7,669 nt of DNA from Candidatus Omnitrophota bacterium (GCA_020061685.1 JAGUXU010000188.1:1-7669), one strand, 5' to 3'. Shown: positions 1 through 6,717, counted from the stretch's first letter. Program-made: numbers and translations. Notes: generated by a model from the sequence alone, not told the origin.

Positions 1-771
1 GCCCTCTTTCCCGGTCAAGACCTCGGCAAAGCCCTTGGTGCCTTGGGCCCCGATGCGGCACTTATGCCACATCGAATCTACCTCCGGGACATCTGGCGCC
101 AGATTACCGCATTCGATGATCCCGCGCACGCCGTTGGCAAATTGCACCAACGCAGTAATATAGTCGGGAGAGGCATGTACGTCGGCAAATTTTTCTTTCC
201 CGTCAGCCTGACCAACAACCCATATGGGATCGGCATAGTCGTTGTACCAACTGGCATATTCGATCATATGTGTCATCATATGCATCATCCAGCCAATAGA
301 GGTTCCATAAACAGTGTGCACGCGTCCTATTATGCCGCTGGCGATAATTTCTTTGACTTTTTGGTAATGCTCGCCATAACGGTGCTGGTGACTGATTACT
401 GTCTTCACATCCGCTTTGCGCAACAGTTTGTACATATCTAATGCTTCATTCATGGACATGGCAATAGGCTTTTCATAGGCGATGAGTTTAACGCCTGCCT
501 CCACTCCCGCTTTTATAAGCGGTAACCGGATCTGCGGCAGCGTGCAGAATATGAAAATATCCGGCTTGGCGACCTTCAGGAGCCGAACCACATCCGTATT
601 TAAATACTCTACGCCGAATTTCTGTTTGGCGGCATCCAGGCGGGCCGTATCGATATCGCACAAGCCCACCAGTTTAAGGCGCGGGTTCTTAAAGACCGCA
701 TCGGCATGATGCATGCCGCGTTTGCCTAATCCTGCAACCGCCACGGTATAAGTTTTTTGCGGACTATTCAT
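1..771 (-). CDS. Gfo/Idh/MocA-family NAD(P)-dependent oxidoreductase, 3' end cut by window edge
   Basis: Frame stays open for 257 codons from the ATG at 771 to base 1, so the C-terminus is missing; family members are usually 320-400 residues. The N-terminus reads YTVAVAGLGKRGMHHADAV, a Rossmann beta strand with the dinucleotide-binding GLGKRG at residues 14-19. CDID (38-41) ends the second strand, where the cofactor ribose is normally bound. The family signature EKP is at 100-102 (AYEKPIAMS). The second domain starts near 125 (ISHQHRYGEHYQKVKEIIASG). THMIEYASW at 167-175 carries the likely catalytic His168; the usual partner Asp is Glu171 here. These enzymes oxidise or reduce a hydroxyl/keto group on sugars, inositols or nucleotide sugars in the cytoplasm. 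The gene starts 10 bp after the aminotransferase, so the two probably act in sequence on one sugar. All ten arginine codons are CGN. Substrate cannot be read from sequence. Family assignment is firm; role is inferred. Confidence 0.93.
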   Translation of the reverse strand, partial: MNSPQKTYTVAVAGLGKRGMHHADAVFKNPRLKLVGLCDIDTARLDAAKQKFGVEYLNTDVVRLLKVAKPDIFIFCTLPQIRLPLIKAGVEAGVKLIAYEKPIAMSMNEALDMYKLLRKADVKTVISHQHRYGEHYQKVKEIIASGIIGRVHTVYGTSIGWMMHMMTHMIEYASWYNDYADPIWVVGQADGKEKFADVHASPDYITALVQFANGVRGIIECGNLAPDVPEVDSMWHKCRIGAQGTKGFAEVLTGKEG

Positions 772-774
772 AAG

Positions 775-780
775 TTCCTC
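775..780 (-). promoter_or_regulatory. Ribosome binding site of the Gfo/Idh oxidoreductase
   Basis: Read on the minus strand, GAGGAA lies 3 bases before the ATG at 771 and one base after the aminotransferase stop codon (TAA at 784-782). It fits the whole 10-bp space between the two genes and supports both the start choice and co-transcription. Confidence 0.7.
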
Positions 781-781
781 T

Positions 782-1903
782 TTATTTATGTTTGGGCCAG
801 TCGCAGACGACTTTGATGACATAATCAACTTCCTCATCCGTCAATTCCGGAAACATCGGAAGCGAAATACAGGAAGCCGCGTTCTTTTCCGCATTAACCA
901 ACGAACCGGCTAATCGCGCTTCCTTGCCCCACGGAAAACCTTCCTGTTGATGAATAGCAATGGAATAGTGGGTCTTGGCGTCGATCTCGTTCTTGACCAG
1001 ATAGTCCAACAACTTATTGCGATCCGCCGGATTCTTCGTCTCGATTTCATATAAGTGGAAAACATGGTAATAACCCTTGCGAGCATACGGCAGATCCAGG
1101 AAATCGCAACCCTTCAGGCCTTCAGCATATTTCTTGGCGATCGCGATACGCCTATTGCTCCATTCGCTGATATGCTTGAGTTTCGCACTCAAGATGCCGG
1201 CATGTAAATCATCCAGACGGCTGTTAAAACCAAAACTGTGCATATCCCTCTTGCTGGAGCCATGATTACGCAGTTTGCGGATTTTATCGTTGATGTACTG
1301 GTGATTAGTCCAGACCGCGCCTCCGTCGCCGAAAGTGCCGAGGTTCTTCTGTATGATGAAACTTGAGGTAACAGCGTCGGAGAGTTCGCCTATCTTGAAA
1401 TCGTCGCCACGAGCGCCGATTGCTTGAGCATTGTCCTCAATCACAAACAGGCCGTATTCATCGGCTATCTTGCGAATTTCGCGCATCGGAGCGCACTGTC
1501 CATACAGGTGGACCGGCACGATCGCTTTGGTACGCTTGCTAATTGCTTTCCTGACCGCCTGCGGATCGATGCATCTGGTATTTGAATCACAATCGACCAG
1601 CACTGCTGTGCAACCGGCTATCCACATCGCTTCCGCAGTAGCAAAAAAGGTATTCGTGGTAGTGATCATCTCATCGCCTTCGCCCAGCCCCAGTGCCATA
1701 AAAGTAAGCCAAAGGGCATCGGTTCCGTTGGCAACGCCAATGGCGTACTTCGCGCCTGTATACGCGGCGAGTTCTTCCTCAAATTTTTTAAGCATGGGGC
1801 CCTGTACGTATTGGCCGCTCATAATAACTTCCTGCATCTTGGCATCAATCTCATTCTTGATACTCTGATACTGCCTCTGGTGTCCGTAAAATGGAACTTT
1901 CAT
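782..1903 (-). CDS. DegT/DnrJ/EryC1/StrS-family PLP-dependent sugar aminotransferase
   Basis: 373 residues, the normal length for this family, which transfers an amino group (usually from Glu or Gln) to a keto-sugar, typically a nucleotide sugar, or acts on related cyclitols. Numbered from the preferred start: GQYVQGP near 30, the phosphate-cup ANGTDAL at 58-64, VPVHLYGQ near 129-136, IEDNAQAIGA near 155-164 with Asp157 (pairs with the PLP pyridine nitrogen) and Gln160, and the PLP Schiff-base lysine Lys186 in QKNLGTFGDGG. The residues before the lysine are FIIQ, where many homologues have F-Y/F-P-T/G. All key residues are present, so it should be active. Start: an ATG at 1930 would add nine residues but has no ribosome binding site; the ATG at 1903 has AGGAGG just before it and begins the usual KVPFY-type N-terminus. 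It leads the Gfo/Idh gene by 10 bp, suggesting a dehydrogenase-then-transaminase pair. The exact sugar is unknown. Confidence 0.95.
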   Translation of the reverse strand: MKVPFYGHQRQYQSIKNEIDAKMQEVIMSGQYVQGPMLKKFEEELAAYTGAKYAIGVANGTDALWLTFMALGLGEGDEMITTTNTFFATAEAMWIAGCTAVLVDCDSNTRCIDPQAVRKAISKRTKAIVPVHLYGQCAPMREIRKIADEYGLFVIEDNAQAIGARGDDFKIGELSDAVTSSFIIQKNLGTFGDGGAVWTNHQYINDKIRKLRNHGSSKRDMHSFGFNSRLDDLHAGILSAKLKHISEWSNRRIAIAKKYAEGLKGCDFLDLPYARKGYYHVFHLYEIETKNPADRNKLLDYLVKNEIDAKTHYSIAIHQQEGFPWGKEARLAGSLVNAEKNAASCISLPMFPELTDEEVDYVIKVVCDWPKHK

Positions 1904-1907
1904 CTCT

Positions 1908-1914
1908 CCTCCTC
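1908..1914 (-). promoter_or_regulatory. Ribosome binding site deciding the aminotransferase start
   Basis: Minus-strand GAGGAGG followed by AGAG and the ATG at 1903. This strong Shine-Dalgarno sequence falls inside the longer open frame beginning at 1930 and is why the start at 1903 is preferred. Confidence 0.75.
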
Positions 1915-1933
1915 TTTTATCGATCTTCATCGC

Positions 1934-1964
1934 AATTTACTAAAAGGTTTTAGGAAACGATCAA
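1934..1964 (-). promoter_or_regulatory. Weak candidate promoter with palindrome in its spacer
   Basis: On the minus strand TTGATC (1964-1959) resembles a -35 box and lies just after a T-run that could act as an UP element. TAAATT (1939-1934) resembles a -10 box with four of six consensus matches. The spacing is 19 bp, longer than the ideal 17. The perfect-arm inverted repeat CTAAAACCTTTTAG (1953-1940) fills most of the spacer, where a repressor could sit. It would give transcription of the aminotransferase/dehydrogenase pair from about 1927. The match is poor and this is a suggestion only. Confidence 0.25.
1940..1953. repeat. 14-bp inverted repeat, possible operator
   Basis: The plus strand reads CTAAAAGGTTTTAG, two perfect 6-bp arms around GG. 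The ATG of the aminotransferase lies 37 bp downstream in transcription direction. Its symmetry and position fit a small operator, but AT-rich palindromes of this size also arise by chance and no regulator gene is in the window. Confidence 0.3.
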
Positions 1965-2008
1965 AAAAAAATATACTGTTTATGAGCGGGGCATAATTTA
2001 TTTTCTCG

Positions 2009-2018
2009 ACCTCCTTTC
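2009..2018 (-). other. Orphan consensus Shine-Dalgarno sequence
   Basis: Minus-strand GAAAGGAGGT includes a near-perfect complement to the usual 16S rRNA 3' end, but no ATG, GTG or TTG lies at a workable distance. The first ATG (1994) is 14 bases further on and opens only a four-codon frame (MPRS, stop at 1982-1980). It may be a relic of a lost gene start, a tiny leader, or chance. Confidence 0.3.
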
Positions 2019-2052
2019 ACAAAATCTGCGTAATGGCCTCGTAGAGATAATC

Positions 2053-3420
2053 CTATTTCTTTAATAACGAGACGATGTCCTTTAGGCTTTGCCTATAGAC
2101 TTGTTCGGCAAGTCTTTTGGTGGAAGCCTCAATTACGATGCGGATTATCGGCTCCGTATTCGAGGGGCGAATAAGGACCCAGTGGTCCTTATTCTCCACC
2201 TTCAGGCCGTCTAAAAGTATAGCCTTGCTGTGGAGACGTTGCAACTTTTTTACGATAAGATGGGCTTTCGCGGTCTCGCAATATATTTTACCTTTGATCA
2301 TATGATAATGAGGAAGCCTGCCGACTATACCGGAAAAGCTTAAATTTGACTTCGCCATATGCTCCAAGATAACGCCCATCCCGGCAAAACTGTCCCTGCA
2401 GGGATGGATCGCGGGAACAATTACGCCGCCGTTACCTTCCCCTCCTACGACCGCTTTTTCGCTTATTATTTTCTCGACGACATTTATCTCCCCGATCTTT
2501 GTTTTAATAACCTCGCAGCCGTATTTTGAGGCAATGTCGTCTACCGCCCGTGTCGTCGAAAGATTAGTTACCACGCTGCCTTGTTTTTTGCTTAACATGT
2601 AGTCAACAGCCAAGACCAAAGTATAATCTTCTCCTATGGGCCTGCCGCGTTCATCCACTATAGCCAAGCGGTCGGCGTCGACATCCTGAACAAACCCTAT
2701 ATCCGCTTTCTTTCTTTTTACCAGTGAGCGTATCTGGGAAATATTTTCGGGTATGGGCTCGGGGTCGTGAGGGAAAAATCCGTTCGGCTCGGTATTTATC
2801 GGTATTACGGTGCAACCGAGTTTTTTCAACATAAGCGGTGCGGCAATCGAACCCGCACCGTTACAACAATCTATGGCCACCTTAAACTTCCTGCGGCGTA
2901 TCGCATCAACATCTATATAGCTCAATATCTTATCCAAATGATACGCTACGGCACCGCTATCGCTTTTTATCTTCTTCATTTCCGAATTGGCGCATTTATA
3001 AAATTCGCCCTGATGGTAAACGTCTAAAAGCTCCTCCGCCTGATTGGCATTTAAGAAAAGGCCGTTTCTATTGACAAATTTCAGGGCGTTCCATTGGGCC
3101 GGATTATGGCTTGCGGTAATAGCGATCCCTCCGGCCGCGCCGGAATGCTTGGTCCTGATCAATAATGCGGGTACCGGGCATACGCCCAAATCCACCGGTT
3201 CGCACCCTGAAGATAAAAGACCGGAGAAGACGGCGTATTTCCCCATATCCTTTGATGTCCGGGTATCCGTCCCGACGAGGACCTTGCCTCGCCCCACGTA
3301 AGAGCCGAATGCCTCGGCAAAGAAAGCCAGAAGTTGAGGCGTCAGTGTGTCCCCTACGGTGCCCCTTACTCCGGAAACTCCTATCTTTAAAGACCTTCCT
3401 TTATTCAACATCTTCTCCAT
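2053..3420 (-). CDS. glmM: Alpha-D-phosphohexomutase, GlmM-type (archaeal/Bacteroidetes-like phosphoglucosamine mutase)
   Basis: 455 residues with all four domains of the family. ITASHNP at 101-107 holds the phosphorylated Ser104; the Mg-binding loop DVDADR is at 246-251; the sugar-recognition loop GGEGNGGV is at 326-333, followed by His339 and CRD (341-343); the phosphate-binding loop RPSNTEP is at 418-424. SHNPxxWNALK, KIGEINVVEK and GEGNGG are the form I know from archaeal and Bacteroidetes GlmM, which converts glucosamine-6-P to glucosamine-1-P for UDP-GlcNAc synthesis; some relatives also act on glucose or mannose phosphates. Two bases separate it from the upstream paralogue's stop, so translation is probably coupled. 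The start is uncertain: the ATG at 3420 lacks a clear ribosome site, and GGAG just inside the gene could serve the ATG at 3411 or the TTG at 3408. Family certain; GlmM substrate likely. Confidence 0.93.
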   Translation of the reverse strand: MEKMLNKGRSLKIGVSGVRGTVGDTLTPQLLAFFAEAFGSYVGRGKVLVGTDTRTSKDMGKYAVFSGLLSSGCEPVDLGVCPVPALLIRTKHSGAAGGIAITASHNPAQWNALKFVNRNGLFLNANQAEELLDVYHQGEFYKCANSEMKKIKSDSGAVAYHLDKILSYIDVDAIRRRKFKVAIDCCNGAGSIAAPLMLKKLGCTVIPINTEPNGFFPHDPEPIPENISQIRSLVKRKKADIGFVQDVDADRLAIVDERGRPIGEDYTLVLAVDYMLSKKQGSVVTNLSTTRAVDDIASKYGCEVIKTKIGEINVVEKIISEKAVVGGEGNGGVIVPAIHPCRDSFAGMGVILEHMAKSNLSFSGIVGRLPHYHMIKGKIYCETAKAHLIVKKLQRLHSKAILLDGLKVENKDHWVLIRPSNTEPIIRIVIEASTKRLAEQVYRQSLKDIVSLLKK

Positions 3421-3422
3421 TT

Positions 3423-4769
3423 CTACATAGCAGCCTTTATCTTATCGACTGCTTTCTCGCATAACTCATCGGCTTTCTCCTTTGAGGAGCTTTCAGCAAT
3501 AACGCGGATGAGCGGCTCGGTATTGGAAGCCCTGATGTGCAGCCAGCTATCTTTCCACTCTATCTTGATACCGTCTGTCAGATCAACGTTGTCTTTCCTG
3601 TAAAATTCTTTTACCTTCTCAATTACCGAGTATACGACTTCGGGTGGACACTCAATTTTCTTTTTCGCCATAAAATATTTGGGGAGGGACTCCGCCAATT
3701 CGGAAATTTTCTTCTTTTTTTCGGCCAACATCTGCAAGATCAATCCCATCGATAAAAATCCGTCAAATGCATATTGAAAATCGGCGGCGCATACCCCTCC
3801 GCTCCCCTCTCCGGCTATCACTCCTCTTTCGTTAATCAACTGCTCTATAACATAAGCAGTTCCTATCTTAGTCCTGATTAAAGGAACTTTATATTTTCCG
3901 GCCAAATCATCCACTATCTTTGTAGTAGAAAGATTCGTGACAATCGTCCCTTTTTTCTTGGAAAGCATGTAATCTACCAAAAGGGCGAAAGTGTATTCCT
4001 CGCTCAGGGGCTTGCCCTTCTCGGTTACTATGCCTATCCTGTCAACATCGGCATCAAGCATAAATCCGACGTCCGCTTTAATCGGCTTGATTACGGATGC
4101 AACCTGCTCCATATTCGCGACGTTCGGCTCAGGGTCGTGCGAGAAGAGCCCGGTAATCTCCTCATTTATCATCACCAGTTTGCAACCTAATCTTTCTAAA
4201 AGCGATCTGGCCGCAACTGCGCCGGCACCGTTACAGTTATCTATAAGAACCTTCAGCTTCTTTCTACGGATCTTGCCCACATCAAGATATTTACACAGTT
4301 TATCGATATATATTTTTATGGCGGAATCATATTTGCTGATCCCTCCTAACTTATCCCACGACGCTTTGAAAAATTCCCCCTGATGATATATATCGAGTAA
4401 CTCCTCTCCTTCATAAAAATTCAGGAAGGTTCCGTCTGCCTTGATAAATTTCAACGCATTCCACTTGCTGTCGTTGTGGCTGGCGGTAACCGCCACCGCC
4501 CCTTTCAGCCCTAAGTATTTGGTCATATATTGAACTATGGGGGTGGGGCATACGCCGAAGTCGACTATCTCGCAACCGGTCGATATCAAACCCGCCCAGA
4601 CACCGGATTTCACCATCTCGCTCGAGGCGCGCGTATCGCAACTGACGCCTATCTTTCCGGAATTAAGGTAGGTACCAAAGGCGCAGGAGAAATTTATTAT
4701 TACCTCCGGCGTCAAGGTCTCTCCGATTATGCCTCTTACTCCTGATATATCGATCTTAAGCGGTCGCAT
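3423..4769 (-). CDS. Alpha-D-phosphohexomutase, divergent tandem paralogue
   Basis: 448 residues, full length. The catalytic loop TASHND (95-100) keeps the phosphoserine Ser97 but has Asp100 where nearly all relatives have Pro. The metal loop DADVDR is at 239-244, the sugar loop AGEGSGGV at 319-326, and the phosphate loop RASNTEP at 413-419. It is a clear duplicate of the next gene: both share the unusual LLDxYHQGEF segment (124-133 here), and 27 of 51 aligned residues match by hand near the N-terminus. It differs at positions expected to contact substrate: Ser323 for Asn330, Gln332 for His339, Phe335 for Arg342, and GTAYV (303-307) for GEINV. It is therefore probably an active mutase with another sugar preference, such as GlcNAc-P, glucose-P or mannose-P; sequence does not say which. 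No Shine-Dalgarno is visible in the AT-rich 25 bp before the ATG. It follows nagB, suggesting a role at the hexosamine-phosphate node. Confidence 0.92.
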   Translation of the reverse strand: MRPLKIDISGVRGIIGETLTPEVIINFSCAFGTYLNSGKIGVSCDTRASSEMVKSGVWAGLISTGCEIVDFGVCPTPIVQYMTKYLGLKGAVAVTASHNDSKWNALKFIKADGTFLNFYEGEELLDIYHQGEFFKASWDKLGGISKYDSAIKIYIDKLCKYLDVGKIRRKKLKVLIDNCNGAGAVAARSLLERLGCKLVMINEEITGLFSHDPEPNVANMEQVASVIKPIKADVGFMLDADVDRIGIVTEKGKPLSEEYTFALLVDYMLSKKKGTIVTNLSTTKIVDDLAGKYKVPLIRTKIGTAYVIEQLINERGVIAGEGSGGVCAADFQYAFDGFLSMGLILQMLAEKKKKISELAESLPKYFMAKKKIECPPEVVYSVIEKVKEFYRKDNVDLTDGIKIEWKDSWLHIRASNTEPLIRVIAESSSKEKADELCEKAVDKIKAAM

Positions 4770-4794
4770 TATAATTATTTTAAAATTCTTGGTA

Positions 4795-5574
4795 TTAAAC
4801 GGTTTTATGCGCTAGCAGCGAAAATTTCTTCGACTTCTTGAATATCCTTCCCAGTCCCTCTGCGGCCTGGGAAGTCAAGATCATCGTCGCCTTCGAATGC
4901 AGCTGCAGGACCGACGCCGGCACTTGCGGGCGGACCGGGCCTTCTATCGCCATGGTTATCGCCTCGGCCTTCTGTTTCGTATTCGCCAGCAGGATTATCT
5001 CCTTCGCCTTCATGATGGTGCCGATACCTACGGACAGCGCCCCGGTAGGCATCTTTCTTTTGTCTTTAAAAAATTTCGAGTTTATCTGCCGCGTATCCTC
5101 GCTTAAAGCCACGACATGCGTGGCCGTCGGGAAGACATCGCTTGGCTCATTAAAACCTATATGGCCGTTATGACCGATACCCAATATTTGCAGATCGATG
5201 CCATCGGCCTTTCGTATCGCTTCTTCGTACCGCTCGCATTCGCCATTGGGATCTTTCGTTAACCCGTTTAGCAAGTTGATGTTTCTGCGTTTGATATTTA
5301 TGCCGCTAAAAAGATTCTGAAACATAAAATAATGATAGCTTTCCTTGTCCTTTGGCCCCAACCCCAAATACTCATCTAAATTAAAAGTAACTACGTTCGT
5401 AAAATCGATCATGCCCTTTTTGTTCATCCTGATCAATTCTTTATACATGCCGATAGGCGTATTTCCCGTCGCCAGCCCTAATACTAATTTGGGGTTGACG
5501 ATCACATGCGCATTAACCAAGACGGCCGCCTGCTGGCTCATCTCCTTGTAATCCTTGGTGATGATCAGTTCCAT
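4795..5574 (-). CDS. nagB: Glucosamine-6-phosphate deaminase (isomerising)
   Basis: 259 residues, close to the 266 of E. coli NagB. The enzyme converts glucosamine-6-P to fructose-6-P and ammonia, the step that brings amino sugars into glycolysis. The phosphate-binding ATGNTPIGMYKEL is at 35-47. FNLDEYLGL at 64-72 carries Asp67, matching the proton-abstracting Asp72 of E. coli. GIGHNGHIGFNEP at 132-144 carries the ring-opening His138 and Glu143. Asn136 stands where E. coli has Asp141, a change that is common in Firmicutes-type NagB. SVGIGTIMKAKEI (181-193) and VPASVLQLH (218-226) are also typical. The start overlaps the end of nagA by 10 bp (ATG at 5574, nagA TGA at 5567-5565), with AAGGG upstream as a modest ribosome site inside nagA. 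This overlap strongly implies translational coupling. Identification is firm. Confidence 0.96.
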   Translation of the reverse strand: MELIITKDYKEMSQQAAVLVNAHVIVNPKLVLGLATGNTPIGMYKELIRMNKKGMIDFTNVVTFNLDEYLGLGPKDKESYHYFMFQNLFSGINIKRRNINLLNGLTKDPNGECERYEEAIRKADGIDLQILGIGHNGHIGFNEPSDVFPTATHVVALSEDTRQINSKFFKDKRKMPTGALSVGIGTIMKAKEIILLANTKQKAEAITMAIEGPVRPQVPASVLQLHSKATMILTSQAAEGLGRIFKKSKKFSLLAHKTV

Positions 5575-6707
5575 ATCTTACCCTTTATAATAGTGGATTT
5601 TATTTTAAGCCTTTTATCGAAGATCACGACGTCGGCGTCTTTACCGGCCGCCAAGGAGCCCTTTTTGGCTTGAATACCCAAAAGCCGCGCCGGATTTATA
5701 GTGACCATGCGAACCGCCTCCTGCAGATTTATACCCGCAAATTCCATGGCATTTCTAACGGCTTGATTTAAGGATAATGTGCTGCCGGCCAAACGGCCGT
5801 CCCTGAGCCTTGCCTCCCCTTTATTTATATACACCTTAAGCCCGCCCAAGATGCTGTTTCGTCCGGTATAAATGCTGTCTGATATAAGAATAACTTTATC
5901 TATCCCCTTGGCCTTCACGACTAATTTTACAGTCGCCGGGTGCAGGTGGATACCGTCGGCTATTATATCAACGCTGAGTTTATCGAGCATCAGGGCCGCT
6001 CCTATTAGACCGGGTTCTCTGTGGCTAAAGGCCGGCATCGTATTAAATAGATGAGTAACGTGCTTAAGCCCTTTTTTAACCGCAGCCTCTACTTCTTCGT
6101 AACTCGCCTGAGAATGGCCGATTGAAGGGACAACTCTATGTTTTATTAAAAAACTTAGGAGGGCCATTCCTCTCTCGCGTTCAGGCGCAAAGGTCATCAT
6201 CCTGATGAGGCCATTGGCATTTGAAATGATCTTCTTTAACTCGTTCGGCTTGAATGCCCGTATATACTTGCGATTCTGTGCCCCGCATGACAAAGGATTA
6301 AGATAAGGGCCTTCAAGATGTAACCCTAAAAGGTTGGTCGCGGGATTATCGGCGATAAAATATTTTATAGCGCTTGCCGTATTTAATAACGTTTTGTCCG
6401 GCAGGGTCACCGTCGTCGCCAAAAAAGCCGTCACTCCCGCCCTCGCCATCCGGACGCACATCTGCCTCAATTCATTTTCTGTTATATGATCTATGCGGTT
6501 CGCAAATAAACCATGGACGTGAACGTCGATGAAACCCGGCGAGACATACAACCCTTTCGCGTCTACGACATTGAATCCCTTAGAGGCCCCTTTGCTGTCC
6601 TTCGCGATATCGACAATCCTGCCGTCCTCTATGAAAAGCGACCTGCCTTCTTCTATCTTATTAGGCGATATCAGCTTCCCGTTCTTTATGCACAATTTAT
6701 TTTGCAT
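5565..6707 (-). CDS. nagA: N-acetylglucosamine-6-phosphate deacetylase
   Basis: 380 residues, normal for NagA, an amidohydrolase that removes acetate from GlcNAc-6-P to give glucosamine-6-P for NagB. PGFIDVHVHG (57-66) has the HxH of the barrel's first strand. HLEGPYLNP (130-138) carries the metal ligand Glu132, and GHSQASYEE (197-205) the metal ligand His198. THLFNTMPAFSHREPG (218-233) carries His219 plus the substrate-contacting FNTM and HREPG. DGIHLHP is at 251-257, ISDSIYTG (275-282) holds the likely catalytic Asp277, and GSTLSLNQAVRNAM lies near 310-320. A small beta domain is built from both ends. The loop after HVHG (LFANRID) and the SDSIYTG motif differ from the usual HGxxGxD and TDAxxxxG, so it is a divergent member but keeps its ligands. 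It begins 10 bp after the permease stop. The best ribosome site (AAGGG) is too far from the ATG, suggesting coupling to the upstream gene. Confidence 0.95.
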   Translation of the reverse strand: MQNKLCIKNGKLISPNKIEEGRSLFIEDGRIVDIAKDSKGASKGFNVVDAKGLYVSPGFIDVHVHGLFANRIDHITENELRQMCVRMARAGVTAFLATTVTLPDKTLLNTASAIKYFIADNPATNLLGLHLEGPYLNPLSCGAQNRKYIRAFKPNELKKIISNANGLIRMMTFAPERERGMALLSFLIKHRVVPSIGHSQASYEEVEAAVKKGLKHVTHLFNTMPAFSHREPGLIGAALMLDKLSVDIIADGIHLHPATVKLVVKAKGIDKVILISDSIYTGRNSILGGLKVYINKGEARLRDGRLAGSTLSLNQAVRNAMEFAGINLQEAVRMVTINPARLLGIQAKKGSLAAGKDADVVIFDKRLKIKSTIIKGKIWN

Positions 6708-6717
6708 AATAAATCAG

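Larger units (their letters stand above)
1904..2052 (-). other. 149-bp non-coding gap between mutase and aminotransferase genes
   Basis: This is the only spacer over 30 bp in the window. In transcription order it holds an unused consensus Shine-Dalgarno sequence (2018-2009), a weak TTATG/CATAA inverted repeat (1996-1980), a run of nine T (1971-1963), and a 14-bp inverted repeat (1953-1940), before the ribosome binding site of the aminotransferase. I see no GC-rich hairpin directly before the T run, so a standard rho-independent terminator is not supported. The spacer probably separates two transcription units or carries an internal promoter. No gene of useful length is seen in it on either strand. 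Confidence 0.6.

Noticed and set aside
43..441. Open frame on the plus strand opposite the Gfo/Idh gene
   Set aside because: It mirrors a well-supported minus-strand gene, has no recognisable family features and no ribosome site.
1431..1868. Plus-strand open frame of 145 codons opposite the aminotransferase
   Set aside because: Serine/isoleucine-rich translation typical of an antisense shadow; the minus strand carries all conserved PLP-enzyme motifs here.
1960..1998. Possible rho-independent terminator: TTATG/CATAA inverted repeat followed by T9 on the minus strand
   Set aside because: The stem is only 5 AT-rich pairs with a 7-base loop and sits eight bases before the T run; no GC-rich stem adjoins the T run.
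2053..4769. Idea that the two mutases are one gene split by a frameshift
   Set aside because: Each protein is full length with its own complete set of four active-site loops, so they are separate enzymes.
4768..4786. TATAAT and the palindrome ATTTTAAAAT in front of the first mutase gene
   Set aside because: TATAAT overlaps the start codon, so a transcript from it would begin inside the gene, and the palindrome is low-complexity AT sequence in a 25-bp gap within an operon.
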